Assembly: GCA_032433765.1 (NCBI GenBank)
Contig: JAVIAB010000073.1
Coordinates: forward strand, 60,423,552-60,487,551
Direction of reading: 5' to 3'
Length of the DNA: 64,000 nt
Origin: Megaustenia siamemsis
Lineage: Eukaryota > Mollusca > Gastropoda > Stylommatophora > Ariophantidae
A program made the position numbers and the translations under genes. The notes under the pieces were generated by a model, which was not told the DNA's origin, made no database searches, and saw only the letters and a list, made by a program, of their open reading frames with translations. Below are positions 34,581 through 46,109 of this stretch, piece by piece. How positions within the stretch are numbered: the stretch's first letter is position 1; each line of letters opens with the position of its first letter.

Positions 34581-35031
34581 GTCGAAAATAAACTAATCAG
34601 TTCTGTATTTATTTATAACTTGTCGAAAATAAACTAATCAGTTCTGTATTTATTTATAACTTGTCGAAAATAAACTAATCAGTTCTGTATTTATTTATAA
34701 CTAGTCGAAAATAAACTAATCAGTTCTGTATTTATTTATAACTTGTCGAAAATAAACTAATCAGTTCTGTATTTATTTATAACTTGTCGAAAATAAACTA
34801 ATCAGTTCTGTATTTATTTATAACTTGTCGAAAATAAACTAATCAGTTCTGTATTTATTTATAACTTGTCGAAAATAAACTAATCAGTTCTGTATTTATT
34901 TATAACTTGTCGAAAATAAACTAATCAGTTCTGTATTTATTTATAACTTGTCGAAAATAAACTAATCAGTTCTGTATTTATTTATAACTTGTCGAAAATA
35001 AACTAATCAGTTCTGTATTTATTTATAACTT
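34581..35031 (+). repeat. Minisatellite, 41-bp unit x 11
   Basis: Eleven units of GTCGAAAATAAACTAATCAG plus TTCTGTATTTATTTATAACTT are almost identical (one C/A change seen, near 34702). Each unit contains AATAAA on both strands (AATAAA, and TTTATT as its complement), and the array ends about 270 bp before the LINE ORF. Confidence 0.95.
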
Positions 35032-35303
35032 GTCCAAAATGAGCTAAACAGCTATTTGCAGCTTGTATTATTTGTTTGAACACTGATCATGTCACATTAC
35101 AAAATGTCCTCATCAAGGCCAGCTCCTTGTCGCGGGGATGGGGCTTAACAGTCACCAGGGACTGAAAACTAAGACTGGCCAGGCCTTCCTACAACCAAGC
35201 AAGACCACAGTCTGCTCTAGCAAGTTCAAGTGCTGAAGTCGGAGGCAACCAGCCAAAAGGCGCACAACAATCAGGATGCCACGCACTCAACGCATATGGA
35301 AGT
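35032..35303 (+). other. Leader of the intact LINE
   Basis: This GC-richer stretch precedes the long ORF and includes ATGCCACGCACTCAACGCAT. It is probably the LINE's 5' region or the remnant of its first ORF. No gag-like zinc knuckle is visible, so ORF1 seems lost or truncated. Confidence 0.4.
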
Positions 35304-38300
35304 ATGTCTATAACCGCAAATCGATATGGCACTCGTCCTGTGATGGGCACTCAGGCAGGTGCAGCGCCGGGCCCTCAGCCTCGAAAGGGCCCAACCTCTA
35401 TTACTGGATGTCCTTCTCAACCGCCCTGTGGAGTCAGGGGGCGAGAGAATAGAGCTACTGGCCAATCCAAAATAAGACTACTAAAAATAATGCACTGGAA
35501 TGCTGAAGGCATCAACAGCAAAAGAGATGGGTACAGTAAAAAGATAGAATTAGAAAATATCCTGCATGAAGAACAAATAAGCATATGCTGTTTGCAGGAA
35601 ACCCATCTAAACAACGACATAGCCTTGAAGATTAGGGGATACCAGTGCTACCGATCTGACAGAATAAATAGACAAAAGGGTGGAATACTGACTCTTGTAA
35701 GGAACAACATTAATGCATGTCAGATTGAAGTGTATATGGATGGGGCGGAATATCAAATACTGCACCTCAGGACAGGAAATACAGACTTCCATCTACTTAA
35801 CTACTACTGTCCGAGTGACCGCCCACTAGCACTAGACACAATTACATTAAAAGAAAGAATAATTGTATGTGGAGACTTTAACAGCCACTCACAGAGCTGG
35901 GGCTATGAACATATGGACAAGAGAGGTGAAGAGCTTGAAAATTGGCAGGATGACAATGGGCTTATACTATTAAACCAGGCAACAGACCCACCAACATTCT
36001 ACTCCAGATCATGGCATACCACATCTACACCAGACCTTGCTTTCCATTCACCAGACCTGGATTGGAATATCACACGAATTGTTGGGAAACAACTTGGAGG
36101 CAGCGACCACCGACCAGTCTTTTTAGTGGTGCAAAATGAGGCCATCAGGGAGAGCAGCACTCTCTCCAGATGGAATTACAAAAAGGCAGACTGGAAAATG
36201 TATCAACACTACACCAGTGTACTGACTAAAGATATAAATACAGATAGAGACATCAACAAAATAGTTGATGAATTCAGTAGACTAATAATACAAGCTGCCA
36301 GTGAAACAATACCTAGAGGGGCACGGAAACACTACAAACCATACTGGAGTAGTGAACTAGAGGAACTGCACAATGACATGGAAACATCTCGAAAGCAAGC
36401 AGAAAATAACCCTTGCCAAGAACACCACAACAACTACCAGCATGCTAAAGCCAAATTTCAACGGGCTAAACTACAAGCCAGACGGAGAAGCTGGAAAGAG
36501 AAAACAGAGTCCTTGAATCTTGAACGAGACACAAGAAAAGTGTGGAAGCTTGTAAAACAGCTGAATGATGAGGGTACAGAAAGGAACACCAAAATTACAC
36601 TGAAGAAGGATGGAAACATTCTAACAGGTAAACATGCAGCAAATTACTTTGCAGACTCCTTTGCAAATGACAATAATATTGAAATTAGCCTAGAAAAACG
36701 ACAAGAGACCCGTCTAAAACAACAAAATGCAAGACAAGAAGAGACCACACATGAAGTCATGGAAACACCCATTACACAAAGAGAGCTAGAGCTGGCAATA
36801 TCCAAATTAAAAATGAAAAAGTCACCAGGCAATGATGGAGTGTCCAATGAAATGATTAAGAACTTGGGAACTGCAGCTAAAGCAAAACTACTGCAGATCT
36901 ACAACATTTGCTGGATCACAGGTAGAGTGCCACAGGCATGGAGAGAAGCAATTATGATACCATTACTAAAGCCAGGAAAAGATAGTTCAATGACATCCAG
37001 CTATAGACCAATCAGCCTTACAAGCTGTTTGTGTAAAACAATGGAACGTATAATCAATCTCAGACTGCAGTGGTACCTGGAAAGTGAAAATCTCCTTGTC
37101 CCACAACAAGCAGGCTTTAGACAGTGTTACTCTACCGAAGATCAAGCAACCTATCTTTCCCAGGAAATCGAAGATGCATTTCAAGAAAAGAAACTGGTAC
37201 TAGCAGCATGGATAGACCTAAAGAAAGCATTTGATAAGGTATGGAAGGAAGGGCTTCTGAAGAAACTGAGAAATTATGGAGTAAATGGCAGGATGTACAA
37301 ATGGGTCAAAGCATACCTGCATAACAGGAGAGCCAGAGTGCAACTGGATGGTCTTAAGAGTAAGAAGGTCTTATTGCGCCAGGGCGTTCCACAAGGAGGG
37401 GTACTATCTCCAACACTTTTTCTGATCTACATCAATGACCTAGTTACTGAACTACCACATGGCATCAAAGTGGCAATGTATGCAGATGACTTGGTAATGT
37501 GGTGCACAGAGGAGTATGCAACAGTGGCCTCCAAATTGCTACAAAGAGCTATGAATGCACTGAATTCATGGACAAATAGATGGTGTATCAGCATCAATAC
37601 AGACAAATGCAGTACTACACTTTTCACACTCTCCCCAAAACAAAAAGCAGGAGCCATCTACATAAACAATGAGCCTGTGAAAGAAGACATACAAGCTACA
37701 TATCTCGGAGTTACATTTGATAACAAACTATCTTGGAAACAGCAGATAAATAAGGCAACCCAAAAAGCAAGGAGAAAATTGGCTATTCTAAGAAAGTTGT
37801 GTGGAACCACATGGGGTGCGAGTGGGAAAATACTCAGTAAAGTTTACCAACAGAGTATACGCCCACATTTAGAATATGGATCATCCGCATGGTGCTCAGC
37901 ATCAAACACCACATTGCAAGAACTGGATAAAGTACAAAACCAGGCACTTAGGGTCATCACAGGAGCAATGAAATCAACACCAATATTGGAGATGGAGAAA
38001 TTGTGGAGGATACCAGCACTGAGAGAATGGAGAGACACAAAGGTGCTGATACAGGCAGAAAAATATAGGGGAGCAGGTGCATATATAGAGTACCCAAATA
38101 ACACTAGGGATATGGATAAAATAGCAACAGGGAAATATTGTCACAATTATGATGCAGAAATACAAGCAATAAAGTTGGCAATAGAAAAACTGCTGAACAG
38201 TAATCTTAGCCCACAGCCTGTAGTGTTTTTGACAGATGCAAGATCAGTACTCCAGGCACTACAATCCAGAAAATTACCACATCTGCAGACCTTATTGACT

Positions 38301-38783
38301 GAACTCTGCAAGCACCACAGGGTTGCCCTGCAGTGGATCCCGTCTCACTGTGGAATATCAGGAAATGAGAAAGCAGATCAGTTGGCAAAGGAAGGTTCAA
38401 CAGGCACACAACTAGATACACCAGTTACATACCATCATAAGAAACAGATAATCAAATCAATCAGAGGACCACAAGCCCCAAATCAGGATGCCTTTCATAA
38501 TATGAATAGATATGAACAAGTTATCATTATACGCCTAAGAACAGGACACAATCGACTCCATAGTCACATGTATACAAAATTCAAGATCGGCACATCAACT
38601 ACTTGTACATGTGGACAGGCACCCCAGACTGCTGAACACATACTTCAAGACTGCACTGAATATAGTAGACTGAGGAAAATCCATTGGCCCATAGATACAA
38701 CACTACAGACAAAACTATATGGGCCACTGCAAGAATTACAAAAGACAGTAAAATTTATACAGGAAACGACATTGCAGATATAG
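35304..38783 (+). CDS. LINE ORF2: endonuclease, RT, partial RNase H
   Basis: An uninterrupted 1159-codon ORF for a non-LTR retrotransposon polyprotein, which nicks target DNA and reverse-transcribes its own RNA. The apurinic-type endonuclease spans about 58-275 with HWNAEG (N66), QET (E99), GDFN (191) and SDHRP (268-269). The RT follows, with SPGNDGVSNEM, PGKDSS..YRPISLTS, WIDLKKAFDKVW, QGVPQGGVLSPTLF and catalytic YADD at 726-729. RNase H is incomplete: E952, D978, H1015 and D1025 are present, but the first Asp motif (TDGS) is missing because AEKYR runs straight into GAGAYIEYP at 922-923. A CCHC-like CTCGQAPQTAEHILQDC and an LYGPLQEL end follow. It resembles the I/Jockey-like RNase H-bearing LINEs. 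The intact frame suggests recent activity or supply in trans. Confidence 0.9.
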   Translation: MSITANRYGTRPVMGTQAGAAPGPQPRKGPTSITGCPSQPPCGVRGRENRATGQSKIRLLKIMHWNAEGINSKRDGYSKKIELENILHEEQISICCLQETHLNNDIALKIRGYQCYRSDRINRQKGGILTLVRNNINACQIEVYMDGAEYQILHLRTGNTDFHLLNYYCPSDRPLALDTITLKERIIVCGDFNSHSQSWGYEHMDKRGEELENWQDDNGLILLNQATDPPTFYSRSWHTTSTPDLAFHSPDLDWNITRIVGKQLGGSDHRPVFLVVQNEAIRESSTLSRWNYKKADWKMYQHYTSVLTKDINTDRDINKIVDEFSRLIIQAASETIPRGARKHYKPYWSSELEELHNDMETSRKQAENNPCQEHHNNYQHAKAKFQRAKLQARRRSWKEKTESLNLERDTRKVWKLVKQLNDEGTERNTKITLKKDGNILTGKHAANYFADSFANDNNIEISLEKRQETRLKQQNARQEETTHEVMETPITQRELELAISKLKMKKSPGNDGVSNEMIKNLGTAAKAKLLQIYNICWITGRVPQAWREAIMIPLLKPGKDSSMTSSYRPISLTSCLCKTMERIINLRLQWYLESENLLVPQQAGFRQCYSTEDQATYLSQEIEDAFQEKKLVLAAWIDLKKAFDKVWKEGLLKKLRNYGVNGRMYKWVKAYLHNRRARVQLDGLKSKKVLLRQGVPQGGVLSPTLFLIYINDLVTELPHGIKVAMYADDLVMWCTEEYATVASKLLQRAMNALNSWTNRWCISINTDKCSTTLFTLSPKQKAGAIYINNEPVKEDIQATYLGVTFDNKLSWKQQINKATQKARRKLAILRKLCGTTWGASGKILSKVYQQSIRPHLEYGSSAWCSASNTTLQELDKVQNQALRVITGAMKSTPILEMEKLWRIPALREWRDTKVLIQAEKYRGAGAYIEYPNNTRDMDKIATGKYCHNYDAEIQAIKLAIEKLLNSNLSPQPVVFLTDARSVLQALQSRKLPHLQTLLTELCKHHRVALQWIPSHCGISGNEKADQLAKEGSTGTQLDTPVTYHHKKQIIKSIRGPQAPNQDAFHNMNRYEQVIIIRLRTGHNRLHSHMYTKFKIGTSTTCTCGQAPQTAEHILQDCTEYSRLRKIHWPIDTTLQTKLYGPLQELQKTVKFIQETTLQI

Positions 38784-39044
38784 ACAATACTTCAGGTGAA
38801 CGAAAGATAGATAGATTACAAAATGTGCTGATGGTAAAAACAAAAGTGGACACTAACATCACGAGACTAAGCTGAGTTCTTTCTTCCTTCATTATATTGT
38901 TCTTATTTTTAAAATGCATCTAGTTATTGCAAAGCACCTTAAAATGTGTTGACAGACGAAGCGCTTGTGTGATATTACATTGCTGTAAAATAAATCTTAA
39001 CACGTTATGTTAATTTTACGTTATTTGTCATACATATATATATT
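38784..39044 (+). other. 3' region after the LINE ORF
   Basis: Probably the element's 3' UTR to about 38880 (AGATAGATAGATT motif). The real 3' end and any target duplication could not be fixed by eye. Confidence 0.35.
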
Positions 39045-39275
39045 CTTCTTTTTAGCTCCCTGTGGAGCACATGTCTTCAACAAATACTTTCCACCCCATT
39101 CTGTTTCCTGCCCTTCTTTTAAGATCATTCTATGTCGTCTTCCTCTTCATCTCTGCATCCATTTTGACTCCTTCACTGGGCATTCCAAATAAGGGCTGAT
39201 CATGTAATACTCTCGGCTTCCGCAGTGTGTGTCCAATCCTGCGCCATCGTCTTTGTCGCATTTCCACCTATATAT
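39045..39275 (-). pseudogene. LINE family D tail, inverted
   Basis: Minus-strand frames in sequence give RQRRWRRIGHTLRKPRVLHD and WGGKYLLKTCAPQGAKK (compare NRTAWRVFVEDLW). Frames shift at least twice. Confidence 0.6.
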
Positions 39276-39790
39276 ATAGTAACCATAATAATTTTTTATT
39301 GACAAAAAGCAAACACATAGGAAAGAAACTGCTTCCTCACTTGTCAGCATAATTCAGCCCACGATCAATGGATACTGGCCAGCATTTCAACAATGCTTCG
39401 ATTCCATGGGGGAAACAAAAACAACACTTTTGGTTGACTGCACTGCCAGCCATGCACCACCATTTTCACCTCGTCTGTAAATAATTTATTGCCACAAGAT
39501 AATCATTCGGAGCGACGTCAGGCAGGAAAGATGGATGTCAAAGACGCTATAAAAGCATGTTCAAGATATTTTCTACCGTAGCACGTAATATGTGTGGACG
39601 CATATTGTTACGGTGTAATATCATGACAGTAGAGAGAATCCATGACGTTTGGACCTACCTTAACGAGGGCTTCAAATAGTTCTCAATCATGTCACTAAAT
39701 GTCTCGCTGATCCTCTGGACACAATATATCTCATGATCCCAGAAAAGTGTGAGCATTATTAGTCGACGAAGTTGGACGAATTATTTCCGG
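39276..39790 (-). pseudogene. mariner-type transposase remnant
   Basis: Minus-strand translation with stops retains the layout of a mariner transposase: LFWDHEI near 39760, ILHRNNMRPHILRATVENIL (HQDNARPH region, about 39570-39640), PSFLPDVAPNDY (catalytic-triad region, about 39500-39535), then VKMVVHGWQCSQ. Frames are broken and the N-terminal half is missing. AATAAAAAATTATT near 39290-39300 may be its 3' end. The element moves DNA by cut and paste at TA dinucleotides; this copy cannot. Confidence 0.72.
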
Positions 39791-39804
39791 TAGGCCGCTT
39801 ACAC

Positions 39805-40026
39805 TGTCATGTTGTGTCCATTAACTTTGTGAGTAGTTCGTTTGCACTGTCATGTTGGGTCAATTAACTTTGCTATTGTCCGACTGCACTGTCATGTTGG
39901 GTCAATTAACTTTGCTATTTTCCGACTGCACTGTCATGTTGTGTCCATTAACTTTGTGATTAGTTCATTTGCACTGTCATGCTGTGTCAATTAACTTGTG
40001 TGAGTAGTCCGTCTTCACTGTGCTGT
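39805..40026 (+). repeat. Minisatellite, ~43-bp unit x 5
   Basis: Five units begin CACTGTCATGTTG.GTC, continue AATTAACTTTG, and end in GTTCGTTTG or GTCCGACTG; unit length varies between 42 and 44 bp. Confidence 0.85.
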
Positions 40027-40134
40027 GCAAAGTGACATCAGTAAGAGGTCCATGGGATACTACTGTATGGTGTTAAGACCATGATTTGTGACAAGATGTA
40101 GCAGTAAACCACCATTTTGATTCATCTTTTTTTG

Positions 40135-40530
40135 TTTCTACAATCCAGAAAATTGCCACGTCTGCAGACCTTATTGACTAAACTCTGCAAGCACCACAAG
40201 GTCACCCTGCAGTGCATCTCATCTCACTGTGGAATACTAGGGAATGAGAAAGCAGATCGGCTGACAATGGATGGCGCAACAGGCCTACAACCAGATGTGC
40301 CGGTTACATACCATCATAAGAAACATAAAATGAAATCAATCAGAAGTCCACAAGCCCCAACATAATATGAATAGATGGGAACAAGTTATCATTATACTCC
40401 TCAGAACAGGGCACAATTGACTCCAGTCACGTGTATACAAAATTTAAGATCGTTTAAGATCGGCACCTCAACTACATGTACATATGGACATGCACCCCAG
40501 ACTGCTGAACACAGACTTCATATAGGTCAT
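40135..40530 (+). pseudogene. Partial copy of the RNase H LINE (3' part)
   Basis: LQSRKLPRLQTLLTKLCKHH and SSHCGILGNEKADRLT match residues ~983-1030 of the intact ORF at 35.3 kb, followed by YHHKK..MKSIRSPQAP and, after a deletion, the CTYGHAPQTAEH region at 40475-40510. It is truncated at the 5' side and frame-shifted. Confidence 0.85.
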
Positions 40531-41170
40531 TCTTTGTTTGACCACAAAAATTGAAAGTCATTCGGAATACATTTCTTTTACACAATTTGTACATAAATAG
40601 TGACAAGTTCTTGCAATCATAATTGGATATGTAACAATGATAGCCACGGATGTGTGTGCTGATTGTGTATATAAGTTTGTTCAGACTTCTTCTTTCTCTC
40701 ATCTGCAGATACCCTTAAATAGGATGGCAGACCAAAAACAACTTTATTAACTTGACATATTTGTAGTGTCAACACAGTTATCAACCAATCAGGATATCCA
40801 AAGGGTTTAGCCAGCTGGGTTTTTTGAAGAGTAACTAATAGCCAGTGTGGTACAGCGAGGACATTCTGACAACTAGCCATGTATGTGCATTGGGATTATG
40901 TATAACAAATAGAACTGAGTAGCCAAATAATTAGGGAACAATTTTTTATTCCAAATTTTAATAAAGCAAAAGCTAAACTAAAAAAGAATTGTGTTGCATT
41001 ACTTACTGAACACCCCTCATACAAGCACAAAAGAAATCAGGTAGCTCCTAATATGTCACATGAGACAGAGAATGTCACAACATCACTAGACACTACTTAG
41101 ATCATGTTTAATGTTTTTTGTCATTATCACATCACAAACATTAAATAACAGCATAATTTTGTAATAGCTT
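40531..41170. other. Unique DNA, nothing recognised
   Basis: No coding or repeat signature supported. Confidence 0.4.
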
Positions 41171-41186
41171 ATTGCATATGCAATAT

Positions 41187-41453
41187 CCTGTGTGTTACCG
41201 GGGCCTCATTATGAGGAAAGTAAAGAATAGTGACACTGTGACCTTCCAGGCATGACGTAAGAGGCGACTAAGGAGGTTGGTCGATGGCTTGACAAGCTGT
41301 CATTGTAAAAAGTATTGTTATGGAAACAGCCATAGATTTTAGAAGCAGTGATCTCTGCAATATGTGCCACTTTGGCACGCAAGGTTTCTGTTTTTGAGAT
41401 TGTGGTTCTGCCTTATGTGCCGTCTTCGGCTCGAAAGGACAATAGATAGATGG
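41187..41453 (+). mobile_element. SINE-like family 5 with 16-bp TSD
   Basis: The full element runs from CCTGTGTGTTACCGGGGCCT to CTTCGGCTCGAAAGGACAAT and a (AGAT)n tail. The flanking repeats ATTGCATATGCAATAT at 41171-41186 and 41454-41469 are identical. The target itself is a perfect palindrome. Confidence 0.9.
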
Positions 41454-41469
41454 ATTGCATATGCAATAT

Positions 41470-42733
41470 TTGAGTAGCTGTTTCTTATCTTAAAACCACA
41501 TTTACTCCACTTGGTAAGAAGTTGCATGTCTATTGTGCAACATGGAGGTATCTCCTACCCATCTATCTCTACAATGTTTTGCCATCTCCCTCCATAGCAG
41601 GCGTACCGGCAGTTTCTTGTTTTATGTGGGGATGCCCAAACACCAACAAAACTGATTCCATAAATAGATTTGCTTTTATTTATATTGTTGTGGACCAAGG
41701 TCCAATGAAATTATTTATTGTGGAATTAATCAAAGGTGATTTCAGGATGGGTCATTGTGGCATTTTGGTTATACAGCTGACATCTCATTCATGAAATACC
41801 TGGTCTGAGCCCTACAGGAAATGTTCTTATTTGTACCCAGTGATTCATGGGAAGGTTAGATCAAGGGTCTAGAGATGGACAATAGAACATAAGCTCCCTA
41901 TTCCAGATCATCATGTGCCATACCGGTTGGTGTAAGTGATCATGTCCCTCCACAATCTTCTATCTACAGTGCATCGTTCCAGATCAGTATATAAAAATTA
42001 CTTGGCAATTTAAAGTAGTCACATTTTTATTTTTTAATAAGAAAAACAAATAAGAATTCCACCCATTGAAATGTATACCAAGATTTTTTTAAAAAAAGAG
42101 TGATAAAAAAAAATTCTGTCTCTCACACAATTGATGCATGCAGGCACAACACACCCCCAAACACAAATAAAAGAAGAAAAAAGAGAAAGCTATATGCTGT
42201 CAAATCAACAACAAGCCCTGACAGGCAATCCATTGTGCTATTTTTATAACAATGGTTGCAACTAATACTATTATGTCCTTCCATTTTTCCCTTTAAAAAA
42301 AAAAACCTACAGAGGTGACATAGCACAGCCGGCAAGATAACTGAGATATATCCATGTTTATTCATGAAACTCAAGCGGAAAGTAATTATCAATAATTGAA
42401 CATATTTTTAATAAATATCAGCCAGCAACAAGACCTTCGTTACCAGACAATGTCCACTTAACATAAGCAAAGTCAAACATACTATGCTCCATTGGAGAAT
42501 GCTGAATATTCTATAGTCAAAGCCAATGCTGCTGCTTTCATGACAATCCAAACTGGCATACCATCTATTGCACCCGGCAGAATCAACCTTGATAATTGTA
42601 ACTGACAAACTGTTCTTGCAACTATCTCTACACATTTATTACAACAATTATTTTCAGCTGATATAGCCCTTAATGTCACATTAGAATGTATCACAAACGA
42701 AAAAAATAATATATTATAAAAGCTACTATTTTA
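41470..42733. other. Mostly unique DNA; small LINE C tail fragment
   Basis: At 41890-41985 the minus strand matches the 3' end of LINE family C (ATCATGTGCCATACCGGTTG, CACAATCTTCTATCTACAGT), as at 63810-63900. Otherwise I see no gene or repeat here. Confidence 0.5.
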
Positions 42734-42960
42734 TATCACTACGGAGAGAGGATGATCGAACTGATAACTCATCAAAACCAGAAGAACATGGGTTCAAATC
42801 CCAGCAGGATCCAACCAATTTTTTTTTATTAACAGGGGTCAAATAATAATAACTCAGATCAGAACACCTTGCAACGACTGCACTGGACAAGCAGCCTTTT
42901 CTCTCCGGTACTATAAATCTCATGTCAACCCCAGTAATGGAATATCCAGTAAAGATAAAT
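42734..42960 (+). mobile_element. tRNA-derived SINE, family 3
   Basis: A strong B box, GGGTTCAAATCCCAGCAGGA, lies about 45 bp after a weak A-box-like GGATGATCGAACTGATAAC. A T-rich stretch and a body ending near CAACCCCAGTAATGG follow. It is the only copy in the window. Confidence 0.65.
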
Positions 42961-43765
42961 TATTAAAAAAAATATATATTACTGTTTTATGACACCAACT
43001 TAATCATCATTAACCCAGTGCATGTCTCTGATGGTCGCTAGAGCACTCTTAATGATGTCTCCACAATTTTCTTACAACCTTCATACTAAGTGATACTTTT
43101 TAAGAAGGCTAATCATATATATTCTCTAATACTGTTTTTTCACTTCTTCTTCTCTTTACTGTGTCTTCTTTTGCCTAGCACTTAGTCCAGAAGTATGGTC
43201 TTAGCAAGACCTGTAGCTCTTGTAACGTGCGTATCATTTTCATTTTGTAATCATGGGATATAAGTCTTTAACTGAAATACTCATGACGACAACCTACGAT
43301 GTTTCCACAAACCACTGTCTATTATTATTTTCTAATAATTTTAAATAAACTGAATCTTGTCTATGCCCATATTTGATTATCTAATACCGTCTCTTTTGCC
43401 ATTCACTGTTTCACCTTTCTGGAATATCATCAGTTACAACAATGTGTTTCTAACCCACTGATACACAATATGGTAGGTGACCATTTAAAAAATGTTGTGA
43501 TGTAAACAAGAAATGTGCACCACACAATTCTTCTATACAACAGTTCCTTAGTGACTTCAAGTGACCTTCTTGCTTCTCAGCAAAAAAAAATCATGACTAC
43601 CATCATTATGTCATTAATGGTTACAAATAACACCAAAAAGGTCTCTTTCATATCTTCACTGATAAAGATTTCTTACACAGGAATGCTTCTCATATTTCAA
43701 TCTAAATATTATTATATTAAAAACATTAGATTATATCTTCAGAAATTTACTAATCAGGTGATGTG
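42961..43765. other. AT-rich unique DNA
   Basis: No supported feature. Confidence 0.4.
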
Positions 43766-43976
43766 AATATCTTTGAAATTCTATTAGTCAAGTGCTGTGG
43801 ATATCTTCGAAAATCTAGTCAAGTGTTGTAGATATCTTCGGAAATCTAGTCAAGTGCTGTAGATATATTTGGAAATCTAGTCAAGTGCTGTAGATATCTT
43901 TGGAAATCTAGTCAAGTGCTGTAGATATCTTTGGAAATCTAGTCAAGTGCTGTAGATATCTTTGGAAATAAAAACT
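43766..43976 (+). repeat. Minisatellite, 31-bp unit x ~7
   Basis: Units of TAGATATCTTTGGAAATCTA plus GTCAAGTGCTG; the first units are more diverged (GAATATCTTTGAAATTCTAT), and the last ones are identical. Confidence 0.9.
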
Positions 43977-44359
43977 GAAAGCAGAGCACATGAAAGACTT
44001 GCACTATGTCAAAATTGACATTAAGGATTCACTTCTTGATCCCTCCAGTGCCTTTAGATGGCACATGGGCTCATAGAGTCTCCCCCCAATTGTAAGGATT
44101 ACCTAGACAAATCAAACTTCAAATACCCCTAATGCTTTCTTGCTGATGACCCATGCTGGTCAAAATGCATAACAAAAGCTGATTGCTGAAAGACGAAAAC
44201 AAATGCTTACTAAGTCGACTCTTATATTTAAACTCCCATTAATATTTAAGCTTACTGTTGTAATGAATGTATTCATGTGTTGTTGCAATTCACATAACTA
44301 CTAACAAATCCTACACCAACATCAGAGTTGAGCATATCTCCACATAAAAGATAAATAAA

Positions 44360-44480
44360 GACTACTGGAAAAACTTGGAAATGTGACAGCAGAAGGTGAC
44401 TAACAAAGAGCAAAAAGTTTTCATAAACTATTTCTTCTCTTGATGCTTACTGGCCAACAACGAAGGAAAAAAGTAGCTGC
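44360..44480 (+). pseudogene. LINE family A 3' tip
   Basis: LEKLGNVTAEGD.QRAKSF followed by a GAAGGAAAAAAGTAG tail matches the last ~110 bp of family A. Confidence 0.6.
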
Positions 44481-44889
44481 AATTTCTATTACATCATAAA
44501 AAAATAAGTAAAAAATAAACAGATTCATTATTACAACCTAAAATGATCTGCATCAATAATGAAATCTCATGATGTGGCAAAACAAAGACATAATGATGGC
44601 TCTCCACAAATTTCTAATTTAATGCTTGCCTCAAATTCAAGTGTATCTGTTTGGAGTCCCATGAAGAGGATCTTCCAGTAATGTTTTATCGTAGAGATGT
44701 AAGGCTGAGTACCTTTGCAGATGAATGATAAAACATAAGTCCTGTGTTCATTTGGAACACATATAAACACTTGTCAACTGGGGGGAAAAAGCTGGCTGTA
44801 TGTATGTAGGGAGTAAGTGTGTAAACATTAATGACAAATGTATTCAAACAATGCAACCACATGTAACAACAATGAAAAAGACAGAGAAG

Positions 44890-46109
44890 AATTCTAAGAG
44901 ACACTCAATGAAATTGTCAACAAGATTGATGAAAGTGACGACATATTAGTGATGGGAGATTTTAATGGAAGGCTTGGGAAACACAACAGTGTGAACAGAG
45001 ATATCCTGGGACCCTTTGGCGATAAGACAGCTGAAATAAATGAAAATGGCAGCAGACTGCTGGAATTTTGTAATAAAAATGATTTGTTTATCACCAATAC
45101 ATTCTTCAAACACAGAGACTCGCAAATATACACCTGGTACAAGTGGAATGACACAACATGCAGAAGCCAGATAGATTTTATACTAACAAGAAAACAGAAC
45201 ACAAAAGGGTAACTGACAGCCGAGCTATCCCTACTATCACAGACGACACAGACCATAAAATGGTTATGATTACACTCTGACAACCAAAAAAAAGAGAAGA
45301 TACACAAACAAACAAAGGAAGCAAAAAGAACAGACAATGAAAATAAAACAATTATCAAGATAAATAAAAGCCCTAGAAGAAAAATTATAACAGTGGAATT
45401 CAAGAAATGCCCTAATGAAGTAAGCACAGTAGAAGTGGAGTGGAAACAGTTTAAGAAAACAGTAATCAACATCTCAAAAACAGTATGTGGAATGAAACGA
45501 AAGACAAAAGAAGTTAAAGAAAAGAAGATACTGTTTAAAAAATTGGAGGGAGAATAAAAACCAAGAAGGAATATGAAAAATATAGTTCAGAAAAAACTTA
45601 AAAATTTTGATCAAAGAAGCTAAGCAAAACAAATGGACAGAATTCAGACAAAATATGAGCAGTGACTTCAGGACAGCCACAAGAAATTTCTAGTATTTTG
45701 AACCTGTTAAACATGGCACCAACTATCAATAACACAACAAAAACTATGCAAGAATGCACAAACACTGAACCCAACATCATGAAAGAGGAAATTGAAGAAG
45801 TAATGAAATATGCACCAAGAAATAAAGCAATGGGGATAGACAACATACCAGTAGAAATATTAGCAGCAGCAAGGGAAACAGGAGTTACATGGCTGCGCAG
45901 AATATTCAATAAAGCATGGTACCAACAGAAAGCCCCGGAAGACTGGCAACAGGGAATCATCATATCAATATGGAAAAATAAAGGTTGCAAGAGAGACTGC
46001 AATCAAAATAGAGTTATATCGCTTCTCAGCCGTATAGGAAAGTTATACGCCAAATTGTGGAAAAAAGACTGAGACCAATAATAGAACTACATTTAAGCGA
46101 TTCTCAAAT
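44890..46109 (+). pseudogene. LINE A 5' segment: endonuclease and RT start
   Basis: The open frame 44949-45212 is the second half of the endonuclease (MMGDFNGRLGKHN, SRLLEFCNKNDLFITNTFFK, CRSQIDFILTRK). A degraded linker follows, then the frame 45662-46072 with APRNKAMGIDNIPVEILAAA and WQQGIIISIWKNKGCKRDC of the RT fingers. It breaks off at ATTCTCAAAT (46100-46109), where another LINE is inserted, and continues at 47237. The minus-strand ORFs across this stretch are shadows. Confidence 0.85.

Noticed and set aside
35271..38421. Several minus-strand ORFs opposite the LINE
   Set aside because: All are shadows of the intact 1159-codon plus-strand ORF.
44894..45472. 192-codon minus-strand hydrophobic ORF
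   Set aside because: It is antisense to the LINE A endonuclease segment, whose plus-strand frame matches a known domain. A-rich LINE sense strands give Phe/Leu/Ser-rich antisense ORFs.
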